DNA of 63,483 bases from Micrococcales bacterium 73-13 (GTDB taxonomy: Bacteria > Actinomycetota > Actinomycetes > Actinomycetales > Microbacteriaceae). The notes beneath the pieces were generated by a model. It did not search any database. It saw only the letters and a program-made list of their open reading frames with translations, and was not told where the DNA came from. The number at the start of each line of letters is the position of its first letter. The first letter of the stretch is position 1. The DNA lies in contig MKVN01000039.1 of NCBI GenBank assembly GCA_001898855.1, positions 1 through 63,483 of the forward strand. The letters run 5' to 3'. A program made the position numbers and the translations under genes. Below are positions 1 to 8,572 of the stretch, piece after piece.

Positions 1-142
1 GGCCACCCTGCCGCAGACCCTCGCGCCCGGCATCGCCGGGGCGATCGTGCTCGCCTTCGGCTTCCGAGCGCTGTTCCCGGTGGCGATCGTGCTCGCCCTC
101 CTGGGCGGCCTCTCCGTCTGGCCGATCAAGGCGACGAGATGA
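1..142 (+). CDS. C-terminal end of a membrane transporter (partial)
   Basis: Only the last 46 codons are present, read from base 2 to a TGA at 140-142. They encode two hydrophobic stretches joined by a short loop (APGIAGAIVLAFGF then ALFPVAIVLALLGGLSVWPI) and a short basic tail ending in KATR. This fits the final transmembrane helices of a major-facilitator-type permease, and the 'TLPQTLAPGIAG' segment is typical of MFS helix 11. The substrate cannot be judged. The stop overlaps the start of the next gene by 4 bp (ATGA), so the two are probably co-transcribed. Confidence 0.6.
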   Translation, partial: ATLPQTLAPGIAGAIVLAFGFRALFPVAIVLALLGGLSVWPIKATR

Positions 143-900
143 GCGGGACGGGATCCGACGCGCCGCGCCGACCCCGTGCGCTGCTGTGGACCGCGGTCGC
201 GCTGCTCGCGCTGTTCGCGGCGATGGCCGTCGCGGTCGGACTGGATCCCGCGACGCCGTTCACCCAGCGCCTCGACGACGCGTGGCGCGCGCTCGTCGGC
301 GCGGCGCCGGGCAGCGGGAGCTACCGGTGGTTCCTGCCGATGACCTTCCAGTACTTCGGCGAGCTCCCGGGCGTCCTGCTCGTCGTCGTCGTGCTCCCCG
401 GCGTCCTCGCGCTGCTCGGGCGGTGGCGGAGCGCGCTGTTCCTGCTCGCGGTGAACGCGATCGGCCCCGGGCTCATCTCGCAGGCCGCCAAGAAGCTCGT
501 CGACCGCCCCCGGCCCGCGCCCGGCCTGACCGGGGGCTACGGGCCGCTGTTCCCGGTCGATCAGGGCTCCTTCCCGTCCGGGCACGTCTGCTTCGCCGCC
601 GCGCTCGTCGTCGGGGTGGCGGCGCTCATCCCCGCCGTCCACCGGACGACCCGCGTCGCATGGTGGGCGATCGGCGGCCTCTTCACGCTCGGCGTCGCGT
701 GGCAGCGGACGCTGGTGAACGCGCACTGGCTCTCCGACACCGCGTTCGGGCTGGTCGGCGGGGCCGGGGCCGCGCTGCTGATGTGGTGGGTCTTCTGGCC
801 CTGGCTGCGCCGCGACCAGAGCCGGCCGGCCTGGTGGCGCCGCGCGACCGATCCCGATCCGAATGGGCAGGTCGCGTCGACCGGCGGTGCCTTAGGGTGA
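139..900 (+). CDS. PAP2-family membrane phosphatase
   Basis: A 253-residue integral membrane protein of the type 2 phosphatidic acid phosphatase superfamily. It carries the three signature blocks: KKLVDRPRP, the PSGH block (FPSGHVCFAA) and the final block with NAHWLSDTAFG, where the PSGH His and the last His and Asp are catalytic. Five to six hydrophobic segments surround them. Such enzymes remove phosphate from lipid phosphates such as undecaprenyl pyrophosphate or phosphatidate at the membrane face; the real substrate is not deducible here. The ATG overlaps the upstream transporter stop by 4 bp, and its own stop lies on the -10 of the following regulator gene. Confidence 0.88.
   Translation: MSGTGSDAPRRPRALLWTAVALLALFAAMAVAVGLDPATPFTQRLDDAWRALVGAAPGSGSYRWFLPMTFQYFGELPGVLLVVVVLPGVLALLGRWRSALFLLAVNAIGPGLISQAAKKLVDRPRPAPGLTGGYGPLFPVDQGSFPSGHVCFAAALVVGVAALIPAVHRTTRVAWWAIGGLFTLGVAWQRTLVNAHWLSDTAFGLVGGAGAALLMWWVFWPWLRRDQSRPAWWRRATDPDPNGQVASTGGALG
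893..898 (+). promoter_or_regulatory. -10 element, leaderless promoter of pdtaR
   Basis: TAGGGT ends 6 nt before the GTG at 905 and overlaps the stop of the PAP2 gene. Position and sequence fit a -10 box for a leaderless mRNA. No good -35 is visible. Confidence 0.6.
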
Positions 901-904
901 GATC

Positions 905-1507
905 GTGAGCATCGAGGAGAGCACGGCGCCGCGCCGACGCGTCGTGGTCGCGGAGGACGAGTCCCTCATCCGGATGGACATCGTCGAGATCCTCAACGAC
1001 AACGGCTTCGAGGTCGTCGGCGAGGCCGGCGACGGCGAGACGGCGGTGCAGCTCGCGACCGAGCTGAAGCCCGATCTGGTCGTGATGGACGTCAAGATGC
1101 CGCAGCTGGACGGCATCTCCGCCGCCGAGCGGCTGTCGAAGCACCACATCGCACCGGTCGTGCTGCTGACCGCGTTCTCCCAGAAGGAGCTCGTGGAGCG
1201 CGCCTCCGAGGCCGGCGCGCTCGCCTACGTCGTCAAGCCGTTCACCCCGAACGACCTGCTCCCGGCGATCGAGATCGCGCTGGCCCGCTACCAGCAGATC
1301 ATCGCGCTGGAGTCGGAGGTCGCCGACCTCGCGGAGCGCTTCGAGACGCGCAAGCTCGTCGACCGGGCGAAGGGCCTGCTCAACGAGAAGATGGGCCTGT
1401 CCGAGCCGGACGCCTTCCGCTGGATCCAGAAGGCCTCGATGGACCGCCGCCTCACCATGCACGAGGTCGCCCAGACCATCATCGAGCAGCTCGCCCCCAA
1501 GAAGTAG
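905..1507 (+). CDS. pdtaR: ANTAR-domain response regulator, PdtaR-like
   Basis: A 200-residue two-domain regulator. The receiver domain (about 11-125) has the acidic pair D18/E19, phospho-acceptor D62 (VVMDVKMP), T89 and K111 (VVKPF). A coiled linker leads to an ANTAR RNA-binding domain (about 130-195) containing DRAKGLLNEKMGLSEPDAF. In mycobacteria the homologue is phosphorylated by the kinase PdtaS and acts by binding nascent RNA hairpins to prevent termination. No kinase gene is next to it here, which is usual for this family. The GTG start is set by the -10 hexamer 6 nt upstream. It converges on the thioesterase gene. Confidence 0.9.
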   Translation: MSIEESTAPRRRVVVAEDESLIRMDIVEILNDNGFEVVGEAGDGETAVQLATELKPDLVVMDVKMPQLDGISAAERLSKHHIAPVVLLTAFSQKELVERASEAGALAYVVKPFTPNDLLPAIEIALARYQQIIALESEVADLAERFETRKLVDRAKGLLNEKMGLSEPDAFRWIQKASMDRRLTMHEVAQTIIEQLAPKK

Positions 1508-1533
1508 CCCGCTCCGCGCCTCCTGCTCCGGCG

Positions 1534-1563
1534 TCCGCCCGACTCGAGCGCGTCAAGGGCGGA
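1534..1563. terminator. possible bidirectional hairpin between pdtaR and thioesterase gene
   Basis: TCCGCCC at 1534-1540 pairs with GGGCGGA at 1557-1563 across a 16-nt loop, in the gap between two convergent genes and running into the thioesterase stop. The loop is long and there is no U-tract, so this is tentative. Confidence 0.3.
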
Positions 1564-1984
1564 GGTCCTTGAGGTAGTTCGTCATGCGGACGGTGGAGAG
1601 GCGGCGGCCCTGCTCGTCGTCGATCGCGATCTCGTGCGTGCACAGCGTGCGACCGAGCGAGATCGCGATGCAGGTCGCCGTGACCCAGCCGGCATCGACC
1701 GAGCGGGAGTGCGAGGCGCCGATCTCGATCCCGACCGGGACCTTGGTCGGGCCGCCGTGGACCGCGCTGGACAGGCTGCCGAGCGTCTCGCCGAGCACCA
1801 GGTGCGCGCCGCCGTGCAGGATGCCGACGGTCTGCGTGTTGCCCTCGACCGGCATCCTGGCGAGCGAGCGGGCCGCGGAGACCTCGAGCAGCTCGATCCC
1901 CATCCTGGCGACGAGCGGGCCGCCCTCCGCCGTCGCGAGGCGCTCCAGCAGCGCGGGGTGGATGTCGTCGGGGAACTTGACCAT
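1553..1984 (-). CDS. Hotdog-fold thioesterase, PaaI type
   Basis: About 143 residues starting MVKFPDDIH. The HGG block (GILHGGAHLVLGE) is the hallmark of PaaI/DUF4442-type acyl-CoA thioesterases; the conserved acidic residue after it is the usual catalytic position. The rest of the chain (VGIEIGASHSRSVDAGWVTA) fits the central helix and strands of a hotdog fold. The substrate is probably a small aromatic or polyketide acyl-CoA, but this cannot be read from sequence. I chose the ATG at 1984 because GAAGGG lies just upstream; a longer reading from an ATG at 2068 would overlap the polA start and adds a Pro/Arg-rich, non-conserved leader. Confidence 0.8.
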   Translation of the reverse strand: MVKFPDDIHPALLERLATAEGGPLVARMGIELLEVSAARSLARMPVEGNTQTVGILHGGAHLVLGETLGSLSSAVHGGPTKVPVGIEIGASHSRSVDAGWVTATCIAISLGRTLCTHEIAIDDEQGRRLSTVRMTNYLKDLRP

Positions 1985-2053
1985 GGCGCCCTTCGCCTCG
2001 TCGGGGATCGGAGGCCCTCCGCGTCGGCCCGGCCGGGCCTCGCGCAGGGCAAG

Positions 2054-2059
2054 TAGGCT
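2054..2059 (+). promoter_or_regulatory. -10 element, leaderless promoter of polA
   Basis: TAGGCT ends 7 nt before the polA ATG at 2067. No Shine-Dalgarno fits in the space, which supports leaderless transcription. Confidence 0.55.
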
Positions 2060-2066
2060 GGCCGGC

Positions 2067-4754
2067 ATGACGGCGACGGCACCCGATCAGAAGCCTACGC
2101 TGCTGCTCATCGACGGGCACTCGCTGGCGTTCCGGGCGTTCTTCGCCCTGCTGCCGGCGGGGCGATTCGTGACCAGCGGCGGACAGCACACCGAGGTGCC
2201 GTACGGGTTCATCACCTCGCTGCTGAAGTTCCTGAAGGACGAGCGGCCGACCCACGTCGCCGTCGCCTTCGACATCTCGCGCTACAGCTTCCGCACCCGG
2301 GAGTACGAGGCCTACAAGGACGGTCGGGGCGAGACCCCGCCGGAGTTCATCGGCCAGGTGCCGCTGCTGCAGGAGGCGCTCGACGCGATGCGCGTCAAAT
2401 GGCTCGTCAAGGAGGACTACGAGGCGGACGACATCCTCGCGACCCTCGCGACCCGGGGCGAGGCGGCCGGCTACGACGTGCTCGTCGTCTCCGGCGACCG
2501 CGACACCTTCCAGCTCGTCAGCGACGGCGTGACCGTGCTCTACCCCTCGACGCTCGGCGTGGGCGAGTTCAAGCGCTACGACGCGGCGGCCGTGCACGAG
2601 AGGTACAAGGTCTGGCCGGAGCAGTACCCGGAGCTCGCCGCGCTCGTCGGCGAGAAGGCGGACAACCTGCCGGGCATCACGAAGGTCGGGCCGGTGACGG
2701 CCGCCAAGTGGATCGCGCAGTGGGGCACGGTGGAGCAGATCCTCGCCCACGCCGACGAGATCGCCGGCGTCGCGGGGGAGAACCTCCGCAACGAGCGGGA
2801 GAACGCGATCCGCAACCGCCGGCTCAACGCCCTGGTCCGCGACCTCGACCTCGGCGTCGAGCTCGACGAGCTGCAGCCGGGGCCGATCGACGAGGCGGCG
2901 CTGCGCGGCGTGTTCCGCCGGCTCGAGTTCAACACGCTGCTCGACCGGGTGCTGAAGTCCGGCCCGGTCGAGCCGGCCGACGGCGAGGCCGCCGACGCGG
3001 ACTCGGAGCTGCCGGCGGAGCCGGCCGTGCGCCGGCTCGTCGACGAGGAGCTCGCGAACTGGCTCGCGCCGATCGCGGAGCGCGGTCGCGCCGCCCGGGA
3101 GCCGCTCGCGGTCCAGATCGCCACGATCGGCGACGACCTCGACGGCATCGGCCTCGCCACGGCCGACGAGTCCGCCTGGGTCCCGTGGGGCCCGCACCGG
3201 CCCGACTACGAGGCGCTCGAGGCCTTCCTCGCGAACGCCGACCTGCCGAAGGTGCTGTTCGGCGCCAAGCGCCAGTGGCACGCCCTGGCCCGGCTCGACG
3301 TCGCGCTCGACGGGATCGACGGCGACCCGACGATCGCCGGCTGGCTGCTGGAGCCCTGGGCGAAGGCGGGCTCCTTCGTCGCCTCGGTGCAGCGCGGCCT
3401 GGGGGAGCAGATCCCCGAGCCGGACCGGGACCAGCTGGTGCCGGAGCACGAGCCGCTCAACGCGGCGACCGAGGCCTGGTACGCGCTCCGGCTCGAGGAG
3501 GCCGTCGCCGCGCGCCTCGACGAGCGCTCGCGGCTCGTCTACCGGGAGATCGAGGTCCCGCTCATCCCGGTGCTCGCGCGCATGGAGCACCAGGGGGTCG
3601 CGGTCGACCGGCCCGGGCTCGAGGCGCTCTCCGCCCGCCTGCGCGGCGAGGCGGCCGAGATCGCGCAGCGGGCCTACGCCGAGATCGGACGCGAGGTGAA
3701 CCTCGGCAGCCCGAAGCAGCTCCAGGAGGTGCTCTTCGACCAGCTCGGCATGCCGAAGACCCGGGCGAACAAGACCGGCTACTCGACCGACGCCGAGGCG
3801 CTCGCCGACCTGCAGGAGTCGAACCCGCACCCGTTCCTCGACCTGCTGCTGCGGCACCGGGACGCGACGAAGCTCGGCCAGATGGTCGACACGCTGGTCG
3901 CCGCGATCGGCGCGGACGACCGCATCCACACCACCTACGAGCAGACCGGGGCGGCGAGCGGCCGGCTCAGCTCCAACGACCCGAACCTGCAGAACATCCC
4001 GGCGCGCACGGCGACCGGCCAGGAGATCCGCACCGCCTTCCGCGCCGGCGAGGGCTTCGAGTCGCTGCTGACCGCCGACTACTCGCAGATCGAGATGCGG
4101 ATCATGGCGCATCTGTCCGGCGACGCGGGCCTGATCGAGGCGTTCCGCTCCGGGGAGGACCTGCACCGCTTCGTCGGCTCGCGGATCTGGGGCATCGACC
4201 CCGGCGAGGTGACGCCGGAGCAGCGGGTGAAGGTCAAGGCGATGTCCTACGGCCTGGCCTACGGACTGTCCGCCTTCGGGCTCGCCCGACAGCTGCGGAT
4301 CGAGCGCGCCGAGGCGCAGGAGCTCATGAAGGACTACTTCGACCGCTTCGGCGGCATCCGCGACTACCTCCGCGGCGTCGTCGCGCAGGCGAAGGTCGAC
4401 GGGTACACGACGACGCTGTTCGGGCGCCGGCGCCCGTTCCCGGACTTCGCCTCGTCGAACCGCGTGCTGCGCGACAACGCCGAGCGGGCGGCGCTCAACT
4501 CGCCGATCCAGGGCACCGCGGCGGACATCATCAAGCGGGCGATGATCGCGATCGACGGGGACATCCGCAAGGGCGGGCTCGACTCCCGGATGCTCCTGCA
4601 GGTGCACGACGAGCTCGTCTTCGAGGTCGCCCCCGGCGAGCTCGACATCCTCCGCGAGATCGTCACCACGCGGATGTCGACCGCCGCGCAGCTCGACGTG
4701 CCGCTCGACGTGCAGATCGGCGTCGGCCCCGACTGGGGGAGCGCCGGCCACTGA
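2067..4754 (+). CDS. polA: DNA polymerase I
   Basis: An 895-residue family A polymerase for gap filling and primer removal. The N-terminal 5'-3' exonuclease (about 10-300) begins LLIDGHSLAFRAFF and has the acidic metal-binding cluster (DYEADD, SGDRD). The middle 3'-5' exonuclease-like region (about 320-500) lacks the usual DxE proofreading motif, as is normal in actinobacterial PolA. The polymerase domain (about 520-895) has motif A TADYSQIEMR (catalytic Asp near 671), motif B KVKAMSYGLAYG (about 720) and motif C QVHDELVFEV (His-Asp near 847). The stop overlaps the next start by one base (TGATG), so the DUF885 gene is probably translationally coupled. Confidence 0.97.
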   Translation: MTATAPDQKPTLLLIDGHSLAFRAFFALLPAGRFVTSGGQHTEVPYGFITSLLKFLKDERPTHVAVAFDISRYSFRTREYEAYKDGRGETPPEFIGQVPLLQEALDAMRVKWLVKEDYEADDILATLATRGEAAGYDVLVVSGDRDTFQLVSDGVTVLYPSTLGVGEFKRYDAAAVHERYKVWPEQYPELAALVGEKADNLPGITKVGPVTAAKWIAQWGTVEQILAHADEIAGVAGENLRNERENAIRNRRLNALVRDLDLGVELDELQPGPIDEAALRGVFRRLEFNTLLDRVLKSGPVEPADGEAADADSELPAEPAVRRLVDEELANWLAPIAERGRAAREPLAVQIATIGDDLDGIGLATADESAWVPWGPHRPDYEALEAFLANADLPKVLFGAKRQWHALARLDVALDGIDGDPTIAGWLLEPWAKAGSFVASVQRGLGEQIPEPDRDQLVPEHEPLNAATEAWYALRLEEAVAARLDERSRLVYREIEVPLIPVLARMEHQGVAVDRPGLEALSARLRGEAAEIAQRAYAEIGREVNLGSPKQLQEVLFDQLGMPKTRANKTGYSTDAEALADLQESNPHPFLDLLLRHRDATKLGQMVDTLVAAIGADDRIHTTYEQTGAASGRLSSNDPNLQNIPARTATGQEIRTAFRAGEGFESLLTADYSQIEMRIMAHLSGDAGLIEAFRSGEDLHRFVGSRIWGIDPGEVTPEQRVKVKAMSYGLAYGLSAFGLARQLRIERAEAQELMKDYFDRFGGIRDYLRGVVAQAKVDGYTTTLFGRRRPFPDFASSNRVLRDNAERAALNSPIQGTAADIIKRAMIAIDGDIRKGGLDSRMLLQVHDELVFEVAPGELDILREIVTTRMSTAAQLDVPLDVQIGVGPDWGSAGH

Positions 4755-6424
4755 TGACGCCCGAGCCGCGCGCGCCCACGCCGATCGACGCCATCGCCGA
4801 GGCCTGGGTGGAGACCCTCGTCGACCTCGATCCGAGCGTCGCGGTGTGGATCGGCGCCCCGTCGCCGCGACCGGGCGAGTACGCCGACCACTCGCCGGAG
4901 GGGCACGAGCGGCACGCGGAGGCCGCGCGACGTGCGCTCGCCGCGCTGGAGGCCGAGGAGCCCGTCGACGACACCGACCGGGTCACCCGGACCGACCTGG
5001 CCGCCGAGCTCCGCCTCGGCCTCGAGCTGCACGAGGCCGAGGAGCACCTGCGCGACCTGAACGTCATCGCGAGCCCCGCGCAGGAGATCCGCGAGGTGCT
5101 CGACCTCGTCCCGACCGCCACCGTCGAGGACTGGACGGTCGTCGCGCAGCGGCTCGCGAACCTGCCCGGAGCGCTCGTCGGCTACGCGGCGTCGCTGCGC
5201 GAGGGCGCACGGCGCGGCGTCGTGCCCGCGCGCCGGCAGGTGATCGAGGTGATCGCGCAGGCGGAGGAGTTCGCCGCCGCCGACGGCTTCTTCGCCGACT
5301 TCGTCGCCGGCGCCGCCCCGGAGGGCGGACTCCCGCCGGGGCTGGCCGCCGATCTCGAGCGCGGCGCGGCGGCCTCCGCCGCCGGCTACGGCGCGCTCGC
5401 CGCGTTCCTCCGGGACGAGCTGCTCCCGGCCGCCGCGGAGCGGGACGCGGTCGGCCGAGACCGCTACGCCCTGCACTCCCGACGGTTCCTCGGCGCCGTC
5501 GTCGACCTCGACGAGACCTACGAGTGGGGGCTCGAGGAGCTGCGCCGGATGACCGAGGAGCAGCGCGAGACCGCCGAGCGCATCCTGCCCGGCGCGAGCG
5601 TCGAGGAGGCGGTCGCGCACCTGGAGGCCGATCCGTCGCGCAAGCTGCACGGCACCGAGGCGCTGCGCCGCTGGATGCAGGAGACCAGCGACCGGGCGGT
5701 CGAGGAGCTCGCGCGGACCCACTTCGACATCCCGGAGCCGGTCCGTCGCCTGGAATGCCTGATCGCGCCGACGCGCACCGGCGGGATCTACTACACGGGC
5801 CCGTCCGACGACTTCTCCCGGCCCGGCCGGATGTGGTGGAGCGTCCCCGAGGGCGTCGAGACCTTCGACACCTGGCGGGAGCTGACCACCGTCTACCACG
5901 AGGGCGTGCCGGGTCATCACCTGCAGATCGGGCAGGCCGTGCACAACCGGGCGCGGCTGAACACCTGGCGCCGCCAGCTCGCCGGCACCTCCGGGCACGC
6001 CGAGGGCTGGGCGCTGTACGCGGAACGGCTGATGGCCGACCTCGGCCGCCTGGACGATCCGGCGGACCGCCTCGGCATGCTCGACGGCCAGCGGATGCGC
6101 GCCGCCCGGGTCGTGCTCGACATCGGCGTGCACCTCGGCAAGCCGCGGCCGGACGGCGCGGGCGTCTGGGACGCGGACCACGCCCTGGCCTTCCTGCGGG
6201 CGAACGTCAACATGGACGACGCGTTCGTCCGCTTCGAGGTGAACCGCTATCTCGGCTGGCCCGGCCAGGCGCCGTCCTACAAGGTCGGACAGCGCATCTG
6301 GGAGCAGCTGCGGGACGAGGCGAGGGCCCGCGCCGGCGCCGCCTTCGACCTGCGCGCCTGGCACCGGGCGGCCCTGGACCTCGGCGGCGTCGGCCTGGAC
6401 ACGCTGCGCAGCGCGCTACGCTGA
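4754..6424 (+). CDS. DUF885-family protein, putative zinc peptidase
   Basis: A 556-residue protein of the DUF885 family. The C-terminal half has an HExxxHH-like zinc site, VYHEGVPGHHLQ (near residue 380), and a downstream SGHAEGWALYAE block whose Glu is the likely third ligand. Some members are related to M32-like or gluzincin peptidases, but the substrate is not established. There is no signal peptide; the N-terminus (TPIDAIAEAWVETLVDLDP) is cytoplasmic in character. It is coupled to polA by a 1-bp overlap, which reflects operon structure rather than an obvious shared function. Confidence 0.85.
   Translation: MTPEPRAPTPIDAIAEAWVETLVDLDPSVAVWIGAPSPRPGEYADHSPEGHERHAEAARRALAALEAEEPVDDTDRVTRTDLAAELRLGLELHEAEEHLRDLNVIASPAQEIREVLDLVPTATVEDWTVVAQRLANLPGALVGYAASLREGARRGVVPARRQVIEVIAQAEEFAAADGFFADFVAGAAPEGGLPPGLAADLERGAAASAAGYGALAAFLRDELLPAAAERDAVGRDRYALHSRRFLGAVVDLDETYEWGLEELRRMTEEQRETAERILPGASVEEAVAHLEADPSRKLHGTEALRRWMQETSDRAVEELARTHFDIPEPVRRLECLIAPTRTGGIYYTGPSDDFSRPGRMWWSVPEGVETFDTWRELTTVYHEGVPGHHLQIGQAVHNRARLNTWRRQLAGTSGHAEGWALYAERLMADLGRLDDPADRLGMLDGQRMRAARVVLDIGVHLGKPRPDGAGVWDADHALAFLRANVNMDDAFVRFEVNRYLGWPGQAPSYKVGQRIWEQLRDEARARAGAAFDLRAWHRAALDLGGVGLDTLRSALR
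6417..6422 (+). promoter_or_regulatory. -10 element upstream of the lipoprotein gene
   Basis: TACGCT overlaps the end of the DUF885 gene. A start near 6429 would leave a 5' UTR of about 30 nt that contains the CAGGAG ribosome-binding site of the lipoprotein gene. Confidence 0.45.
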
Positions 6425-6458
6425 GGAGCGCACCGCAAGTCCCACGACAGGAGTCCGC

Positions 6459-6974
6459 ATGCCCATCGTCGCCACCCGGCTCCGCCTCGGAGCCGTCGCC
6501 ATCGCGGCGATCGCGCTCGGCGCCTCGCTGACCGCCTGCTCCGGCCCGGCGGGCGGCGCGGGCTCGGCCTGCCCGGCCGGCTTCATCGACGCCACGAACG
6601 CCCAGGTCAAGCAGAGCGGCGTCGACGTCACCTTCGCCCCGGCGAGCGTCGCCGACTTCCAGCCCTCCGAGCTGCAGAGCTTCCTCGCCTCCGCCTGCGT
6701 CGTCGCGTTCTCCGGGAACATCCAGCAGGGCGCCGCCGCCGGCCAGTTCGCGTTCCTCACCAGCGAGCCCGACGAGGCCGCGCTCGGCAAGGCGATCGAG
6801 CAGCTCGGGTTCACCGGCAGCGGCGGCACCTGGACGAAGCCGAGCAGCGACACGGAGGTCGACGTCATCGCGGCGAACACCCCGAGCAACGACGGGACGG
6901 CGCTCGTCGATCTCGCCACCGTGTTCCCCGAGGCGAAGTACGTGGTCTCCTCGTTCCACTTCAAGGCGGGCTGA
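6459..6974 (+). CDS. Secreted lipoprotein of unknown function
   Basis: 171 residues. The N-terminus has basic residues (ATRLRLG), a hydrophobic core and the lipobox LTAC with Cys27 as the lipidated residue, so the mature protein should be anchored to the outer face of the membrane. A flexible Gly/Ala/Ser stretch follows, then a small folded domain with two further cysteines (SACPAGF and SACVVAF), which could form a disulfide. I recognise no functional family. CAGGAG lies 5-6 nt upstream of the ATG, and a -10 box (6417) implies its own transcript with a short leader. Confidence 0.8.
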   Translation: MPIVATRLRLGAVAIAAIALGASLTACSGPAGGAGSACPAGFIDATNAQVKQSGVDVTFAPASVADFQPSELQSFLASACVVAFSGNIQQGAAAGQFAFLTSEPDEAALGKAIEQLGFTGSGGTWTKPSSDTEVDVIAANTPSNDGTALVDLATVFPEAKYVVSSFHFKAG

Positions 6975-7009
6975 GCGCCCCGGATTACCCCGCATCCGGC
7001 GGGAGGCGC

Positions 7010-7015
7010 TATCCT
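7010..7015 (+). promoter_or_regulatory. candidate -10 of the rpsA promoter
   Basis: TATCCT, with TTACCC at 6985-6990 as a weak -35 (19-bp spacing). A start near 7022 would give rpsA a leader of about 100 nt that begins with a small hairpin. Confidence 0.4.
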
Positions 7016-7020
7016 GGAAC

Positions 7021-7060
7021 GTCGCATTCCGCGACGGATCCATCCGCTCCGCCCTGGCGG
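7021..7060 (+). promoter_or_regulatory. structured rpsA leader (two hairpins)
   Basis: GTCGC at 7021-7025 pairs with GCGAC at 7031-7035 (5-nt loop), and CCGCC at 7049-7053 can pair with GGCGG at 7056-7060. Ribosomal protein S1 controls its own mRNA in E. coli; whether this leader has that role is unknown. Confidence 0.35.
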
Positions 7061-7094
7061 CCGACCTCCACGCTCGGATGCCCGGGGCCTGATC

Positions 7095-7124
7095 ATGCCC
7101 ATCGAAAGCACATCATCTCCATGA
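7095..7124 (+). CDS. putative leader ORF overlapping the rpsA start
   Basis: ATG at 7095 opens a nine-codon ORF (MPIESTSSP) whose TGA at 7122-7124 overlaps the rpsA ATG at 7121 as ATGA, in a different frame. A four-codon ORF (ATG 7078 to TGA 7092) precedes it. The ATGA overlap is the arrangement used for coupled translation elsewhere in this window, and rpsA itself has only a weak, distant GAAAG (7104-7108) as ribosome-binding site. The peptide itself may have no function. It could also be chance, as ATG codons are not rare enough to exclude it. Confidence 0.35.
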   Translation: MPIESTSSP

Positions 7125-8560
7125 CCATCATCACTCCTGCGGCTCCCAAGCAGATCGCCATCAACGACATCGGCTCTGCTGAAGACTTCCTCGCCGCAGT
7201 CGAGCAGACCCTCAAGTTCTTCAACGACGGCGACCTCATCGAGGGCACCGTCGTCAAGATCGACCGCGACGAGGTCCTCCTCGACGTCGGCTACAAGACC
7301 GAGGGCGTCATCCCCTCCCGCGAGCTGTCCATCAAGCACGACGTCGACCCGACCGAGGTCGTCAAGGTCGGCGACAGCGTCGAGGCGCTCGTCCTCCAGA
7401 AGGAGGACAAGGAGGGTCGTCTGATCCTCTCCAAGAAGCGCGCCCAGTACGAGCGCGCCTGGGGCGACGTCGAGAAGATCAAGGAGGCCGACGGCGTCGT
7501 GACCGGCAAGGTCATCGAGGTCGTCAAGGGCGGCCTGATCGTCGACATCGGCCTGCGCGGCTTCCTCCCCGCCTCGCTCATCGAGCTGCGCCGGGTCCGC
7601 GACCTGACGCCGTACCTCGACCAGGAGATCGAGGCGAAGATCCTCGAGCTCGACAAGAACCGGAACAACGTCGTGCTCTCGCGCCGCGCGCTGCTCGAGC
7701 AGACGCAGTCCGAGTCCCGCTCGACGTTCCTCGCGAACCTCAAGCCGGGCCAGGTCCGCAAGGGCGTCATCTCGTCGATCGTCAACTTCGGCGCGTTCGT
7801 CGACCTCGGCGGGGTCGACGGCCTGGTGCACGTCTCCGAGCTGTCCTGGAAGCACATCGAGCACGCCTCCGAGGTCGTCGAGGTCGGCCAGGAGGTCACC
7901 GTCGAGGTGCTCTCCGTCGAGCTCGACCGCGAGCGGGTCTCGCTGTCGCTCAAGGCGACGCAGGAGGACCCCTGGCAGCTCTTCGCCCGGACGCACGCGA
8001 TCGGCCAGGTCGCGCCGGGGAAGGTCACCAAGCTCGTCCCGTTCGGCGCCTTCGTGCGCGTCGCGGACGGCATCGAGGGCCTCGTCCACATCTCCGAGCT
8101 CTCCGGCCAGCACGTCGAGCTCGCCGAGCAGGTCGTCTCGGTCGGCGAGGAGGTGTTCGTCAAGGTCATCGACATCGACCTCGAGCGCCGTCGCATCTCG
8201 CTGAGCCTCAAGCAGGCGAACGAGGGCGTCGACCCCGAGGGCACCGAGTTCGACCCGGCGCTCTACGGCATGCCGACCGAGTACGACGAGCAGGGCAACT
8301 ACAAGTACCCCGAGGGCTTCGACGCCGAGACCGGCGAGTGGAAGGAAGGCTTCGACGAGCAGCGCGCCAAGTGGGAGGCCGACTACGCGGCCGCCCAGGC
8401 CCGCTGGGAGGCCCACAAGAAGCAGGTGGCCGCGGCCGCGCAGGCGCCGGCCTCGGCCGGCGGCGACGCGACCTCGTACTCCTCGAGCTCGGACGCGACC
8501 GGCACCCTCGCCGATGACGAGGCGCTCGCCGCGCTGCGGGAGCAGCTCTCCAGCAACTGA
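7121..8560 (+). CDS. rpsA: 30S ribosomal protein S1
   Basis: 479 residues with four S1 (OB-fold) RNA-binding repeats at about 35-105, 123-190, 207-278 and 293-365, fewer than the six of E. coli but the normal actinobacterial number. Each repeat shows the G-x-V pattern, e.g. LIEGTVVKIDRDEVLLDVGYK and GQVRKGVISSIVNFGAFVDLGG. Repeats 3 and 4 are best conserved (GLVHVSELSW, GLVHISELSG). The acidic Ser-rich tail is typical. S1 helps recruit and unfold mRNA on the small subunit. In a species that appears to use many leaderless mRNAs this gene is of interest because it still has a long structured leader. Confidence 0.97.
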   Translation: MTIITPAAPKQIAINDIGSAEDFLAAVEQTLKFFNDGDLIEGTVVKIDRDEVLLDVGYKTEGVIPSRELSIKHDVDPTEVVKVGDSVEALVLQKEDKEGRLILSKKRAQYERAWGDVEKIKEADGVVTGKVIEVVKGGLIVDIGLRGFLPASLIELRRVRDLTPYLDQEIEAKILELDKNRNNVVLSRRALLEQTQSESRSTFLANLKPGQVRKGVISSIVNFGAFVDLGGVDGLVHVSELSWKHIEHASEVVEVGQEVTVEVLSVELDRERVSLSLKATQEDPWQLFARTHAIGQVAPGKVTKLVPFGAFVRVADGIEGLVHISELSGQHVELAEQVVSVGEEVFVKVIDIDLERRRISLSLKQANEGVDPEGTEFDPALYGMPTEYDEQGNYKYPEGFDAETGEWKEGFDEQRAKWEADYAAAQARWEAHKKQVAAAAQAPASAGGDATSYSSSSDATGTLADDEALAALREQLSSN

Positions 8561-8572
8561 GCGCGAGCTCGC

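Noticed and set aside
3000-3600. PolA lacks the 3'-5' exonuclease motif
   Set aside because: Loss of proofreading residues is usual in actinobacterial PolA.
1479-4751. Very long open frame on the minus strand antisense to polA (and similar ones antisense to uvrA, rapZ-whiA, pgk, treS and others)
   Set aside because: Expected in GC-rich DNA, where stop codons are rare in shadow frames. The translations are Arg/Ala/Gly-rich and show no family motifs; the sense genes do.
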